A DNA stretch of 49,120 bases from an uncultured Acidobacteriia bacterium (GTDB lineage Bacteria > Acidobacteriota > Terriglobia > Bryobacterales > Bryobacteraceae). The notes under the pieces were generated by a model, which worked only from the letters and a program-made list of their open reading frames with translations, searched no databases and was not told the origin of the DNA. Location of the stretch: contig CAIKAS010000047.1 in NCBI GenBank assembly GCA_903825445.1, forward strand, positions 1 through 49,120, written 5' to 3'. Positions 41,842 through 49,120 of the stretch are shown piece by piece. A program made the position numbers and the translations under genes. Positions within the stretch are counted from its first letter, which is position 1; every line of letters begins with the position of its first letter.

Positions 41842-43311
41842 ATGGGGACTCTCGTGTCCGCCTATTCACACTGGATCGCCGCAGCGCTGTTCCTGGTGGC
41901 AGCCATCCTGTGGAAGCCGCTTCAACGGGATCGCGGCCGCGTCCGCACTGCCTTTGGTTTCCTTATCCTGTGGGCTGGCTTTTGGATCTTCTCCACAGCG
42001 GCGGCTCATTGGAATCTACAGCCCCGCATCGCAACAGAGGTAAGCCGGACATTTCTCATTCTGGCGGCGATTCAGATCGGATTTCTGCTCTTCTTCGACC
42101 TCCTGCTATACCGCATTCGCCTGCCGAAATTTGCCAGTGAAATCGCGATTGTTGCAGCTTATGCGGCGGTCCTCCTGCAGCTACTGGTACGTCTTGGTGT
42201 CGATGCCAGCAGCATCTTCGCCACCTCTGCGGTCACCACCGCCGTTATCGGCCTTGCCCTGCAGGACATGCTCAGCAATATTGCAGGCGGCATGGCGCTG
42301 CAACTGGAAAACAGCATAACGACCGGCGACTATATCCGTTGTGGCGACCACGCCGGTTGGGTGCAGCATGTGCGTCTGCGCCATACGTCGCTGCTGACGG
42401 CCGACGGCGATATGATTGTCCTCCCCAACAGCCAGCTCACTCGCTCCGCTGTCGTCATCGTATCGAAAGCGCATCGCCAGTTCATTCCGTTCTCGATGCC
42501 GTATGCCCATAACCCGCAGGAGATCGTCGAGGCCGTCGAAGCTGCGCTGAGCAGTTCGCCGATAGATGGCGTTGCCGCCGAACCCAAGCCTCGTTGCCTT
42601 CTGGCCGAGATGACTCCCGGACATATTCGCTACACCGCCGTCGTGTGGCTAACCCGCCCCGGTCTGGATGTGGTGCAGGTTTCATTGGTACTGAATCGGA
42701 TTTACTACGGGCTCGACCGTGCCGGCATTCCCGCCACAGAGATTTCTTACCTGGTGGAAAATAAAGCCGCGACAGTTGCGGCCGAAGAGGCGAGCCCGGA
42801 GGATATTCTCCGCCGCACTCCTATATTCCGCCTGCTCGAAGACGGTGAATTAGCCGAACTGGCGAGCCGCCTGCATCGTTTGAATTTCGCGCCTGGGGAG
42901 TATATTTTGCGCCAGGGAGATCCGGGTGATTCCATGTACTTTGTCGTAGCCGGACGGGTCGTCATTTCTTACAAGGCTCCCGATGGAGCCGAACGGCAAC
43001 TTGCGTCGTTTGAATCGGGCGAGTTCTTCGGCGAAGCGTCACTGCTGACGGGCGAATCCCGAACCGCCACTGCCACGGCAGCGTCTCGCGTGGTTTGTTA
43101 CCGCCTGGATAAGGCGGGACTGCAGCGCACCATGGAGCAACAACCAGAACTTGCCGAGGACATGTCGGTGATTATGGCCCATCGCCAAATCGAGCTCTCC
43201 ACCGCCCGCGAGAAACTGGACCGCGAGACTGCTCTGCGGCGGGAGGCCGAGAGCCAGACGCAGATGCTGGACCGCATCCGCCGGTTTTTCGGGATTGGAA
43301 GCGCAGGCTAG
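41842..43311 (+). CDS. MscS-family channel with C-terminal cyclic-nucleotide-binding domain
   Basis: This 489-residue membrane protein has N-terminal helices (~10-30, 35-55, 65-85, 95-115) and a pore/beta domain of MscS type (VTTAVIGLALQDMLSNIAGG, ENSITTGDYIRCGDHAGWVQ, ADGDMIVLPNSQL; about 130-215). A cyclic nucleotide-binding domain lies at ~325-455 (FRLLEDGELAELASRL, PGDSMYFVVAGRVVISY, GEFFGEASLLTGESRTATAT). A short coiled coil ends it (EKLDRETALRREAESQTQML). The CNBD keeps the Glu and Arg of the phosphate cassette. This fits the bCNG type of cyclic-nucleotide-responsive MscS channels. It begins 12 bp after the DsbA-like gene. Confidence 0.91.
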   Translation: MGTLVSAYSHWIAAALFLVAAILWKPLQRDRGRVRTAFGFLILWAGFWIFSTAAAHWNLQPRIATEVSRTFLILAAIQIGFLLFFDLLLYRIRLPKFASEIAIVAAYAAVLLQLLVRLGVDASSIFATSAVTTAVIGLALQDMLSNIAGGMALQLENSITTGDYIRCGDHAGWVQHVRLRHTSLLTADGDMIVLPNSQLTRSAVVIVSKAHRQFIPFSMPYAHNPQEIVEAVEAALSSSPIDGVAAEPKPRCLLAEMTPGHIRYTAVVWLTRPGLDVVQVSLVLNRIYYGLDRAGIPATEISYLVENKAATVAAEEASPEDILRRTPIFRLLEDGELAELASRLHRLNFAPGEYILRQGDPGDSMYFVVAGRVVISYKAPDGAERQLASFESGEFFGEASLLTGESRTATATAASRVVCYRLDKAGLQRTMEQQPELAEDMSVIMAHRQIELSTAREKLDRETALRREAESQTQMLDRIRRFFGIGSAG

Positions 43312-43326
43312 TACACGACTGACGGC

Positions 43327-45648
43327 TCAGCGGCGGTTCCGACTCTTTTTACCCTTTTTGCTCGGAGGTTCTTTCCTGTTCGTTGGCTTAGGTTTAACCG
43401 GTTCCACGACCGAAAACTGCAATTTGCGCTCCAGCGGATCGACGCGATCGAGCAAAACTCGTATCGGATCGCCAATCGAAAACGTCCGTCGCGTTCGCTG
43501 TCCGATGATCTGGCGAGTGTTCTCGTGATAAACAAAGCGGTCGCCGGGAAGCGATTCGATCGGAACCAGACCCTCCACGAACCAGGCAGCCAATTCGACA
43601 AATGCCCCATACTTGGCAGTGCTGATAATCAGACCGTCGAATTCCTCCCCGACGCGCTCCTCCATGAACTTGGCCTTCTTCCATTCGACCAGTTCGCGTT
43701 CCGCTTCAGCCGCGCGGCGTTCGGTGAATGAGCAATCCTCGGCAATCGACTTGAGCTCGGGCTCGTTCGAATAAGTGCCACCATCGAGAGAAGCTTTCAG
43801 CAGGCGGTGAATAATGAGATCGGGATAACGGCGGATTGGCGAGGTGAAATGCGTGTAGTGCGACGCAGCCAGCGCGAAGTGACCTGTGTTCTCCGCGCTG
43901 TAACGCGCCTGCTTGAGGGAACGCAGCATCAGGTAGCTGAGAATGCGCTCTTCCGGCTTACCTTCGATCTTCGCCACCAATCGCTGGTATGCCTTCGACG
44001 GCACCTTGATTTCAGCCGGCAGCGACACTTCCTTGTACGCAGTGCGCCCGTGCGATCTCTTTTCGTGATAGCGGTGCTTTGCCACCGGCACGGAGCCGAC
44101 GCCGAGCGAGTAACCAAACTGCGCCGCGATGTCTTCAAAGTCCATGACGCGTTTGGGATCAGGTTGGTCGTGACAGCGGTAAATGGAAGGATGGCCGGTG
44201 GCTTCCAGGTGCGCCGCAACGGCCTCATTCGCGGCCAGCATGAACTCTTCGATAATCCGGTTGGCAATATTTCGCGGACTCCGCGTAACGCCGATCATCT
44301 CGCCTTCCTCACCAAACTCGATGAGCGGCTCTGGAAGATCGAAATCGATGGAACCCCGGCGGTAGCGTTTACGCATCAGCAATTCCGCAAGTTCCTGCAT
44401 AGTCGCGAATCGATCCACCAGAGGGGCATAACGCACGCGCAGTTCGGCATCGCCTTCCAAAAGCTTGTGGACGTTGGTGTACGTCATGCGTTCAGCGCTG
44501 CGGATGACACCGCGACAGAACTCAAACGAAACAGGATCCCCCTGCGCGTCAATCTCAATCAGCGCCGAGAGCACGAGCCGGTCCACCTGCGGCTTAAGCG
44601 AACAGATATTGGTGGAAAGCTCAAACGGCAGCATGGGGACGGCGCGGTCCGGGAAGTAGACGCTGGTGCCGCGCATCTGGGCTTCGACGTCGATTGCAGT
44701 GCCTGGCCTGACGTAGTGGCTGACATCGGCAATATGAACCTGCAGAGCGTAGTGGCCGTTGTGAAGCTTGTCTACCAGAACTGCGTCGTCGAAGTCACGG
44801 GCAGTTTCGCCGTCAATCGTCACAATCGGAAGATCGCGAAAATCCCGTCGACCGCGAATCTCCTCTTCGGTGATCGCTTCCGGTACGGCTTCGGCATCCT
44901 CCACGACTTCCGCCGGGAAACGGTTCGGAAGATGATGCTTCCTGATGATGATTTCGACGTCGATTCCGAAATCGTCTGGATGTCCCAGGACTTCAACCAC
45001 GCGACCGGTGGGTCGTCCGCCGTCCGCCCCATAGTCCATCACCTCGGCGTTGACAACCATGCCGTCGAGTTCTTCGACATTGGCAACCTGGATGGCTTTG
45101 GCGCCAATGCGGTCAATCTGGGTCGATGGCGGCGGGATTTCCATGCCTTCAGGGATCTGGATCCAGTCGCGCAAGCGCTGATCGAACGGGGCAACAAATG
45201 TACCCCGACGCGTAATGCGGAATTCGCCGACAACAGTGGGGTGAGCGCGCTTGATCACCTTGATGATGGCGCCTTCCGCCCGGCCGTCCCGCCCGCGATT
45301 GGTGATGCGGACGATGGCACGGTCCCCCTGCATGGCCCCTTTGAGCGTGTCCGGACTCAGGTAGATATCACCAGTCATCCCCGGAATGGGCGTATCCGGC
45401 ACAAGAAAGCCGAAACCGTCGCGGTGAACGCTCAACCGGCCCGAGACGTGGTCTTTGCTGCTGCCAGCTACCTCGTAGTGACCAACGCGTAGTTCTAAAA
45501 GGTCTCCGCGTGCGACAAGTTTATCGAGCGCAGTTTCGACGACGATTCTCTCCGCACCCCGTACCCGGAGGTCCCGAAACAGCGTTTTCAGACTGGCCCG
45601 ACCGTGCGGTTGTCTCTGGATGTGACTCAACAGCTCGGCCGACGTCAT
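43327..45648 (-). CDS. rnr: Ribonuclease R (3'-5' exoribonuclease, RNB family)
   Basis: RNase R degrades structured RNA processively. From ATG 45648 the protein has about 773 residues. It has an N-terminal helix-turn-helix-like region (ELLSHIQRQPHGRASLKTLF), cold-shock domains, and the RNB domain with VTIDGETARDFDDAV (catalytic Asp near 288-293), VHIADVSHYVRPGT and LPFELSTNICSLKPQVDRLV. An S1 domain (VGEEFDGLIISTAKYGAFVE) and a basic tail rich in Lys/Arg end it. Domain order distinguishes RNase R from RNase II. The longer frame to 45687 begins in poorly conserved sequence. Confidence 0.95.
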   Translation of the reverse strand: MTSAELLSHIQRQPHGRASLKTLFRDLRVRGAERIVVETALDKLVARGDLLELRVGHYEVAGSSKDHVSGRLSVHRDGFGFLVPDTPIPGMTGDIYLSPDTLKGAMQGDRAIVRITNRGRDGRAEGAIIKVIKRAHPTVVGEFRITRRGTFVAPFDQRLRDWIQIPEGMEIPPPSTQIDRIGAKAIQVANVEELDGMVVNAEVMDYGADGGRPTGRVVEVLGHPDDFGIDVEIIIRKHHLPNRFPAEVVEDAEAVPEAITEEEIRGRRDFRDLPIVTIDGETARDFDDAVLVDKLHNGHYALQVHIADVSHYVRPGTAIDVEAQMRGTSVYFPDRAVPMLPFELSTNICSLKPQVDRLVLSALIEIDAQGDPVSFEFCRGVIRSAERMTYTNVHKLLEGDAELRVRYAPLVDRFATMQELAELLMRKRYRRGSIDFDLPEPLIEFGEEGEMIGVTRSPRNIANRIIEEFMLAANEAVAAHLEATGHPSIYRCHDQPDPKRVMDFEDIAAQFGYSLGVGSVPVAKHRYHEKRSHGRTAYKEVSLPAEIKVPSKAYQRLVAKIEGKPEERILSYLMLRSLKQARYSAENTGHFALAASHYTHFTSPIRRYPDLIIHRLLKASLDGGTYSNEPELKSIAEDCSFTERRAAEAERELVEWKKAKFMEERVGEEFDGLIISTAKYGAFVELAAWFVEGLVPIESLPGDRFVYHENTRQIIGQRTRRTFSIGDPIRVLLDRVDPLERKLQFSVVEPVKPKPTNRKEPPSKKGKKSRNRR

Positions 45649-45791
45649 AGTAATCACATAATAGCTGTGCGGCAGATTACTTGTCACAAACGCGGGTTTT
45701 CGGGCGTTGTTTATATGGGGGCAGCCGCAAAAATCAAGTCCGGACAGGGCCAGAAGCGCCCCGCAGAAGAAAAGGTGGTGTAATAAAAAAG

Positions 45792-46472
45792 ATGCGTTCC
45801 TTACTCCTTATTGTTCCAGCCTGCATCCTTTCAGGCTTCCTGCTGATGGGGCAGACTGCGCCCGCGCCGAAAGCTCCGGTCACCGCGAAAGCGCCAGTCA
45901 AGGCAGCCGCGCTGCTCACGAATTACAAGGAGTCCGGTTCGCCGACGGCTCCAATTACAATCGAGGCTTACACCGATTACGAATGCCCCCATTGCGCGTT
46001 GTTCTTCAAGAACTTCATGCCGCAGTTCACTGCGGACTACATCGCTACCGGCAAAGTGAAGTTCGTTCATCGCGATTTCCCTCTGCCGATGCATCCGCAC
46101 GCACAACTCGCTGCGCGGTTTGCCGATGCCGCGGGCGAAGTGGGATTCTACGCAATCGCAGTGGATCAGATCTTCAAGACACAGGACGACTGGTCTGTAA
46201 ACGGCCCTAAGAACACCGGCGATATCGACGGCGAACTCGCCAAAGTACTGCCCCCTGGGGCCATGCAGAAGGTCCGGGAACTGGTGAAGAGCGACTCACA
46301 CCTCGACGACACCATCAAAAAAGATGTCGATATGGCGATGAATGTCGACCATGTGCCATCCACGCCGACCATCGTTGTGGTTGCGAAGGGCAAGCGGGAC
46401 GTCGTTTCATCGATCATGCAGATGCCTTACAGCATTTTTAAGAAGTATCTGGATCAGAAGCTGGCCGAATAA
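45792..46472 (+). CDS. Exported DsbA-like thiol-disulfide oxidoreductase
   Basis: From ATG 45792 the protein has 226 residues with a signal segment (LLLIVPACILSGFLLMG) and a thioredoxin-4/DsbA-like fold (about 45-220). Its CPHC active site is at 65-68 in YTDYECPHCALFFKNF. It also has HRDFPLPMHPHAQLAARF and the cis-Pro region VPSTPTIVVVAKG. It is a paralog of the catalytic domain at 40906-41829. The frame is open upstream to 45681 without a better start. It is followed after 2 bases by a MauE-like gene, suggesting a redox operon. Confidence 0.92.
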   Translation: MRSLLLIVPACILSGFLLMGQTAPAPKAPVTAKAPVKAAALLTNYKESGSPTAPITIEAYTDYECPHCALFFKNFMPQFTADYIATGKVKFVHRDFPLPMHPHAQLAARFADAAGEVGFYAIAVDQIFKTQDDWSVNGPKNTGDIDGELAKVLPPGAMQKVRELVKSDSHLDDTIKKDVDMAMNVDHVPSTPTIVVVAKGKRDVVSSIMQMPYSIFKKYLDQKLAE

Positions 46473-46474
46473 GA

Positions 46475-46933
46475 ATGAAGAAGGGGTTGCTGATTGCCGG
46501 ACGCGTGATTCTGGGCGCGATCTTCGTGGTGGCCGCATATTTGAAGTTGCGCGACCCGTGGATCGAATTCGCCGGAGAGCTGAATGCGTTCGAGTTATTG
46601 CCCGACTGGGCGCTGGAACCCATTGCCCGGACGCTGCCATGGGCTGAACTTGCCCTGGGAGTTGGCCTGATTTCGGGTCTGCTGCAGCGCTGGTTCAGCC
46701 TGACGGCGAGCCTCCTCCTCACGCTGTTCTTCAGCGTGATGTTGCGTTCTTATCTGGCGGGCCTGAAGATCGATTGCGGTTGTTTTGGACCCGGAGACGC
46801 GTTAGGCCCCAAGACGCTCGTGCGCGACTTTTCGATGCTGGTGCTGGCCGTGGTTGTGACGGTAGCTTCGTTTCGAATGGAAAGCGGGCCAGCGCGAGGT
46901 ACCACGGAAGCTCCGGAAGCTGCGATCACGTAG
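46475..46933 (+). CDS. MauE/DoxX-type membrane protein
   Basis: The 152-residue protein has four hydrophobic helices (about 6-22, 50-68, 73-92, 115-133), as in MauE and DoxX. The conserved CGCFG motif lies at residues 101-105 (IDCGCFGPGDALG), preceded by FAGELNAFELLPDWA. MauE helps form disulfides during methylamine dehydrogenase maturation, and relatives often sit with thioredoxin-like proteins. Here it lies between DsbA-like and TlpA-like genes. It could link periplasmic thiols to the membrane quinone pool; that is inference. Confidence 0.86.
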   Translation: MKKGLLIAGRVILGAIFVVAAYLKLRDPWIEFAGELNAFELLPDWALEPIARTLPWAELALGVGLISGLLQRWFSLTASLLLTLFFSVMLRSYLAGLKIDCGCFGPGDALGPKTLVRDFSMLVLAVVVTVASFRMESGPARGTTEAPEAAIT

Positions 46934-46947
46934 AATATCGGAAGAAT

Positions 46948-47568
46948 ATGCGTAAACTCATTGCCCTCATCCCTGCCGCACTGCTGACCACCGCGATCCT
47001 TGCTCAGGCTCAGGCCCCGCCGGCCAAGCCCACAACCAAGCCCGCGACCAAGACTACCGCTCAGCCAACCCGCAAAGCGGATGAGTTCGTGATTCACATG
47101 TCCAGCGGCCCTGACCAGCTACTCAGCGCTTATCGCGGCAAAGTAGTGGTGATGGCGTTCATGTATACCACCTGCCCGCACTGCCAGCACACAGCGGGCG
47201 TGCTCTCGAAGGTTCAGACAGAATATGCCGCCAAAGGCGTACAGGTTCTCGGCGTCACCTTCGATGTCAACGCAAAGGCCGGCGTAGCGGGCTTTATCAA
47301 GCTCACAGGCGCCAACTTCCCTTGTGGCTATTCGAACGAAGACCTGGTTAAGAAGTTCATGCACGTGGATGGCGACTACTTCGTCCCCATGCTGGCGTTC
47401 ATCGATCGCACCGGGACGATCCGCAGACAAATCATATCGGCGGGCGACCCGAATGGCGAAGCGGACAAGTTTCTGGCCGATCAGGAGAACGCGATTCGCA
47501 AGGAAATCGACAAATATTTGAAGCCCGCCGGGACCACAGCGACCGCTAAGAAGTCGACGAAGTCCTGA
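46948..47568 (+). CDS. TlpA/ResA-like exported thiol protein
   Basis: From ATG 46948 the protein has 206 residues: a signal peptide (LIALIPAALLTTAILAQAQ), a Pro/Thr/Lys-rich spacer and a thioredoxin-like domain (about 55-190). The domain has MYTTCPHCQHTAGVLSKVQ (CPHC at 76-79), VLGVTFDVNAKAGVAGF and VPMLAFIDRTGTIRRQI. It resembles TlpA/ResA-type reductants or a peroxiredoxin-like oxidoreductase. It is 14 bp after the MauE-like gene and forms a three-gene redox cluster with the DsbA-like gene. Confidence 0.87.
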   Translation: MRKLIALIPAALLTTAILAQAQAPPAKPTTKPATKTTAQPTRKADEFVIHMSSGPDQLLSAYRGKVVVMAFMYTTCPHCQHTAGVLSKVQTEYAAKGVQVLGVTFDVNAKAGVAGFIKLTGANFPCGYSNEDLVKKFMHVDGDYFVPMLAFIDRTGTIRRQIISAGDPNGEADKFLADQENAIRKEIDKYLKPAGTTATAKKSTKS

Positions 47569-47585
47569 TCGCCGGCTTTTCATTC

Positions 47586-48485
47586 ATGCAGACCGTTCTC
47601 GGTATCCGGTTCCGCAATCCTGTACTTGCCGCTTCCGGCACGTTCGGCTACGGCATCGAATTCGAGAAGCTAGTCGATCTGAATCAACTTGGGGGAATAG
47701 TTGTAAAGGGCCTTTCGCGAGAGCCCATCGACGGCAACGCCGCGCCGCGCCTGTGGGAAGCACGCGCTGGCATGATCAATTCCGTAGGCCTGCAGAATAT
47801 TGGCGCACGGGCTTTTGTCAAAGACAAATTGCCGCTGCTCAGGAAGTACTCGACGCCGATCATTGCGAATGTATTTGGCTATGCGGCGGAAGATTACCTG
47901 GAAGTTGTGCGCATCCTGAATGACGCCGAAGGGTTATCAGCCTATGAACTCAACGTGTCGTGCCCGAATACGAAACACGGCGGTCTTGCGTTCGGGGTTG
48001 ATGAAGCGGCGTTGTCGGAGCTTGTGGCGCAAGTCAAGGCGCTGGCCACGCGTCCTGTCATTGTGAAGCTGTCCCCCAACGTCGCGGCCATCGAACCGTT
48101 TGCACTGGCCTCCGAACGCAATGGCGCCGATGCCATTTCGCTGGTGAACACCTTCATTTCGCTGGCCATTGACGCCAGAACGAGGAAGCCTCGGATCGGT
48201 GCAGGATACGGCGGGTTGTCTGGACCAGCGATCAAACCGATTGCCCTGCGTATGGTGCATCAGGCCGCGCGCGCGGTGAAGATTCCGGTGATTGGCATTG
48301 GCGGGGTGGCGTGCGGCGAGGATGCTGCGGAATATCTTCTGGCCGGCGCGACGCTGGTGGAAGTGGGCACTGCAACGTTCTGGGATCCTTCAGCGCCGGT
48401 TCGGATTGCGCGGGAACTGGAAGTGCGGTTACCTGAGTTCGGCGTGAAGCACGCGAGCGAGCTTACAGGCAAGCTTGAGTTGTAA
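47586..48485 (+). CDS. pyrD: Dihydroorotate dehydrogenase, class 1B catalytic subunit
   Basis: PyrD oxidises dihydroorotate to orotate in pyrimidine synthesis; class 1B uses NAD+ through PyrK. The 299 residues have FMN-site motifs VLAASGTFGYG, VKGLSREPIDGN, the catalytic cysteine in ELNVSCPNTKHGG (about residue 126), KLSPNVAAIEPFA and IPVIGIGGVACGEDAAEYL. The catalytic Cys, rather than Ser, fits class 1. No pyrK is adjacent in the window. It starts 17 bp after the TlpA-like gene, so it may share a transcript. Confidence 0.94.
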   Translation: MQTVLGIRFRNPVLAASGTFGYGIEFEKLVDLNQLGGIVVKGLSREPIDGNAAPRLWEARAGMINSVGLQNIGARAFVKDKLPLLRKYSTPIIANVFGYAAEDYLEVVRILNDAEGLSAYELNVSCPNTKHGGLAFGVDEAALSELVAQVKALATRPVIVKLSPNVAAIEPFALASERNGADAISLVNTFISLAIDARTRKPRIGAGYGGLSGPAIKPIALRMVHQAARAVKIPVIGIGGVACGEDAAEYLLAGATLVEVGTATFWDPSAPVRIARELEVRLPEFGVKHASELTGKLEL

Positions 48486-48497
48486 TCTCTGCCCCAT

Positions 48498-49120
48498 CTA
48501 GTCTTCTGTCCAGTCAACATTCTGCAATTCATGGAGCCGATGATAGATACCGCCTTGCTCCATGAGATCCGCATGTGCGCCGATCTCGGCAATGCGCCCC
48601 TGATCCATCACCACAATTTTGTCCGCGCGCCGAATGGTTGAGATCCTGTGTGCGATCACAATCACGGTACGTCCAGTCATGAGGTTGGCGAGCGCCTTCT
48701 GAACCAGCATCTCCGATTCAGTATCCAGGTGGGATGTCGCTTCGTCCAGAATCAGGATCGGCGTATTCCGGTACAAGGCTCGTGCGATTGCCAGACGCTG
48801 GCGCTGTCCACCGGAGAGTTTGACTCCGCGGTCGCCGATCACGGTCTTATAGCCGATCGGCATCTCTTCGATGAACTCATGCGCGTGAGCGGCGCGGGCG
48901 GCCTGCTCCACGCGTGTCTGGTCGATTGCTTCGAAACCGTAGGCAATGTTCTTCACCACAGTATCATTGAAAAGAAATGTTTCCTGCGCCACCAGGCTGA
49001 TTTGTCCGCGCAGGGACTCGAGAGTAAGATCGCGCACGTCGACGCCATCGATCCGCACGGTTCCACTTAACGCGTCGAGGAATCGCGGCAGAAGACCGAC
49101 CAGCGTGGTCTTCCCCGCCC
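48498..49120 (-). CDS. ABC exporter ATPase domain, MsbA-like (partial, 5' end beyond window)
   Basis: Only the C-terminal nucleotide-binding domain of an exporter lies in the window; the frame remains open at the right edge, where the Walker A GKTT is visible. Then follow VRIDGVDVRDLTLESLRGQI, VAQETFLFNDTVVKNIAYGF, the signature LSGGQRQRLAIARALYRN, Walker B ILILDEATSHLDTESE and the H-loop VIAHRISTIRRADKIVV. The Q-loop context and the tail LMEQGGIYHRLHELQNVDW are common in MsbA-type lipid flippases. Substrate is uncertain. It converges on pyrD with a 12-bp gap. Confidence 0.92.
   Translation of the reverse strand, partial: AGKTTLVGLLPRFLDALSGTVRIDGVDVRDLTLESLRGQISLVAQETFLFNDTVVKNIAYGFEAIDQTRVEQAARAAHAHEFIEEMPIGYKTVIGDRGVKLSGGQRQRLAIARALYRNTPILILDEATSHLDTESEMLVQKALANLMTGRTVIVIAHRISTIRRADKIVVMDQGRIAEIGAHADLMEQGGIYHRLHELQNVDWTED

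Noticed and set aside
43807..45492. 561-codon plus-strand open frame
   Set aside because: It lies antisense inside the RNase R gene, whose motifs are clear. Its His/Arg-rich translation has no domain.
1..49120. CRISPR array, prophage or rRNA operon
   Set aside because: No regularly spaced repeats, cas genes, phage structural genes or rRNA sequence were seen.

Overview
The window looks like chromosomal DNA of an acidobacterium of the Solibacter/Bryobacter type. The grounds are a TIGR03435-family gene (12469-13290), an NHL-repeat protein with a TIGR03437-type C-terminus (18125-19957), a eukaryotic-type kinase with a polytopic membrane tail, a PadR gene followed by acidobacterial-type membrane genes, many TTG/GTG starts and high GC. 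Both TIGR families are largely confined to that lineage. The placement is inference from gene families; no rRNA is present.

Layout. 1-3144 (minus): type II secretion/pilus ATPase (cut by the left edge), its GspF platform protein, LolA and a small anchored coiled-coil protein. 3194-5824: membrane Ser/Thr kinase. 5816-11474 (minus): LPS export operon lptCA-like, lptB, then a LigB-type dioxygenase and a TPR protein. 11475-13904: a decayed accessory patch with broken PIN, HigBA and XRE-type toxin-antitoxin genes around a TIGR03435 gene. 13935-14012: tRNA-His(GTG). 14106-23560: FecR/DUF6600 protein, M61 peptidase, NHL protein, an unrecognised exported protein, FabH and a SprT-like metallopeptidase. 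23621-25417: NfrB-like glycosyltransferase with a C-terminal MshEN domain. 25461-30496: complete iscR-iscS-iscU-iscA-hscB-hscA operon with a visible promoter and IscR-like operator. 30506-34318: TonB-like protein, small membrane protein, a single-chain KdtA-LpxK fusion and a secreted protein. 34288-35493: an MPN/JAB-like membrane gene broken by an in-frame TAG. 35571-37310: GAF protein and Ycf48-like beta-propeller. 37333-39574: PadR regulator with a palindromic operator and three tandem paralogous membrane proteins, the last broken by TGA. 39627-43311: TerC/YjbE, a sigma factor overlapping a membrane-anchored DsbA-like protein that may be its anti-sigma partner, and a cyclic-nucleotide-binding MscS channel. 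43327-49120: RNase R, a DsbA-like / MauE-like / TlpA-like thiol-redox cluster, PyrD 1B and the end of an MsbA-like ABC exporter.

Themes. Envelope biogenesis recurs (LptA/C/B, KdtA-LpxK, LolA, type II secretion, FabH, MsbA-like). Extracytoplasmic thiol chemistry recurs at 40906-41829 and 45792-47568. The best candidates for something undescribed are the sigma/DsbA-type pair (40368-41829), the PadR-controlled triplet (37333-39574), the NfrB-like MshEN glycosyltransferase and the HSC20-like tetracysteine HscB. Seven gene remnants or disruptions are visible: five toxin-antitoxin pieces plus two single-stop lesions.
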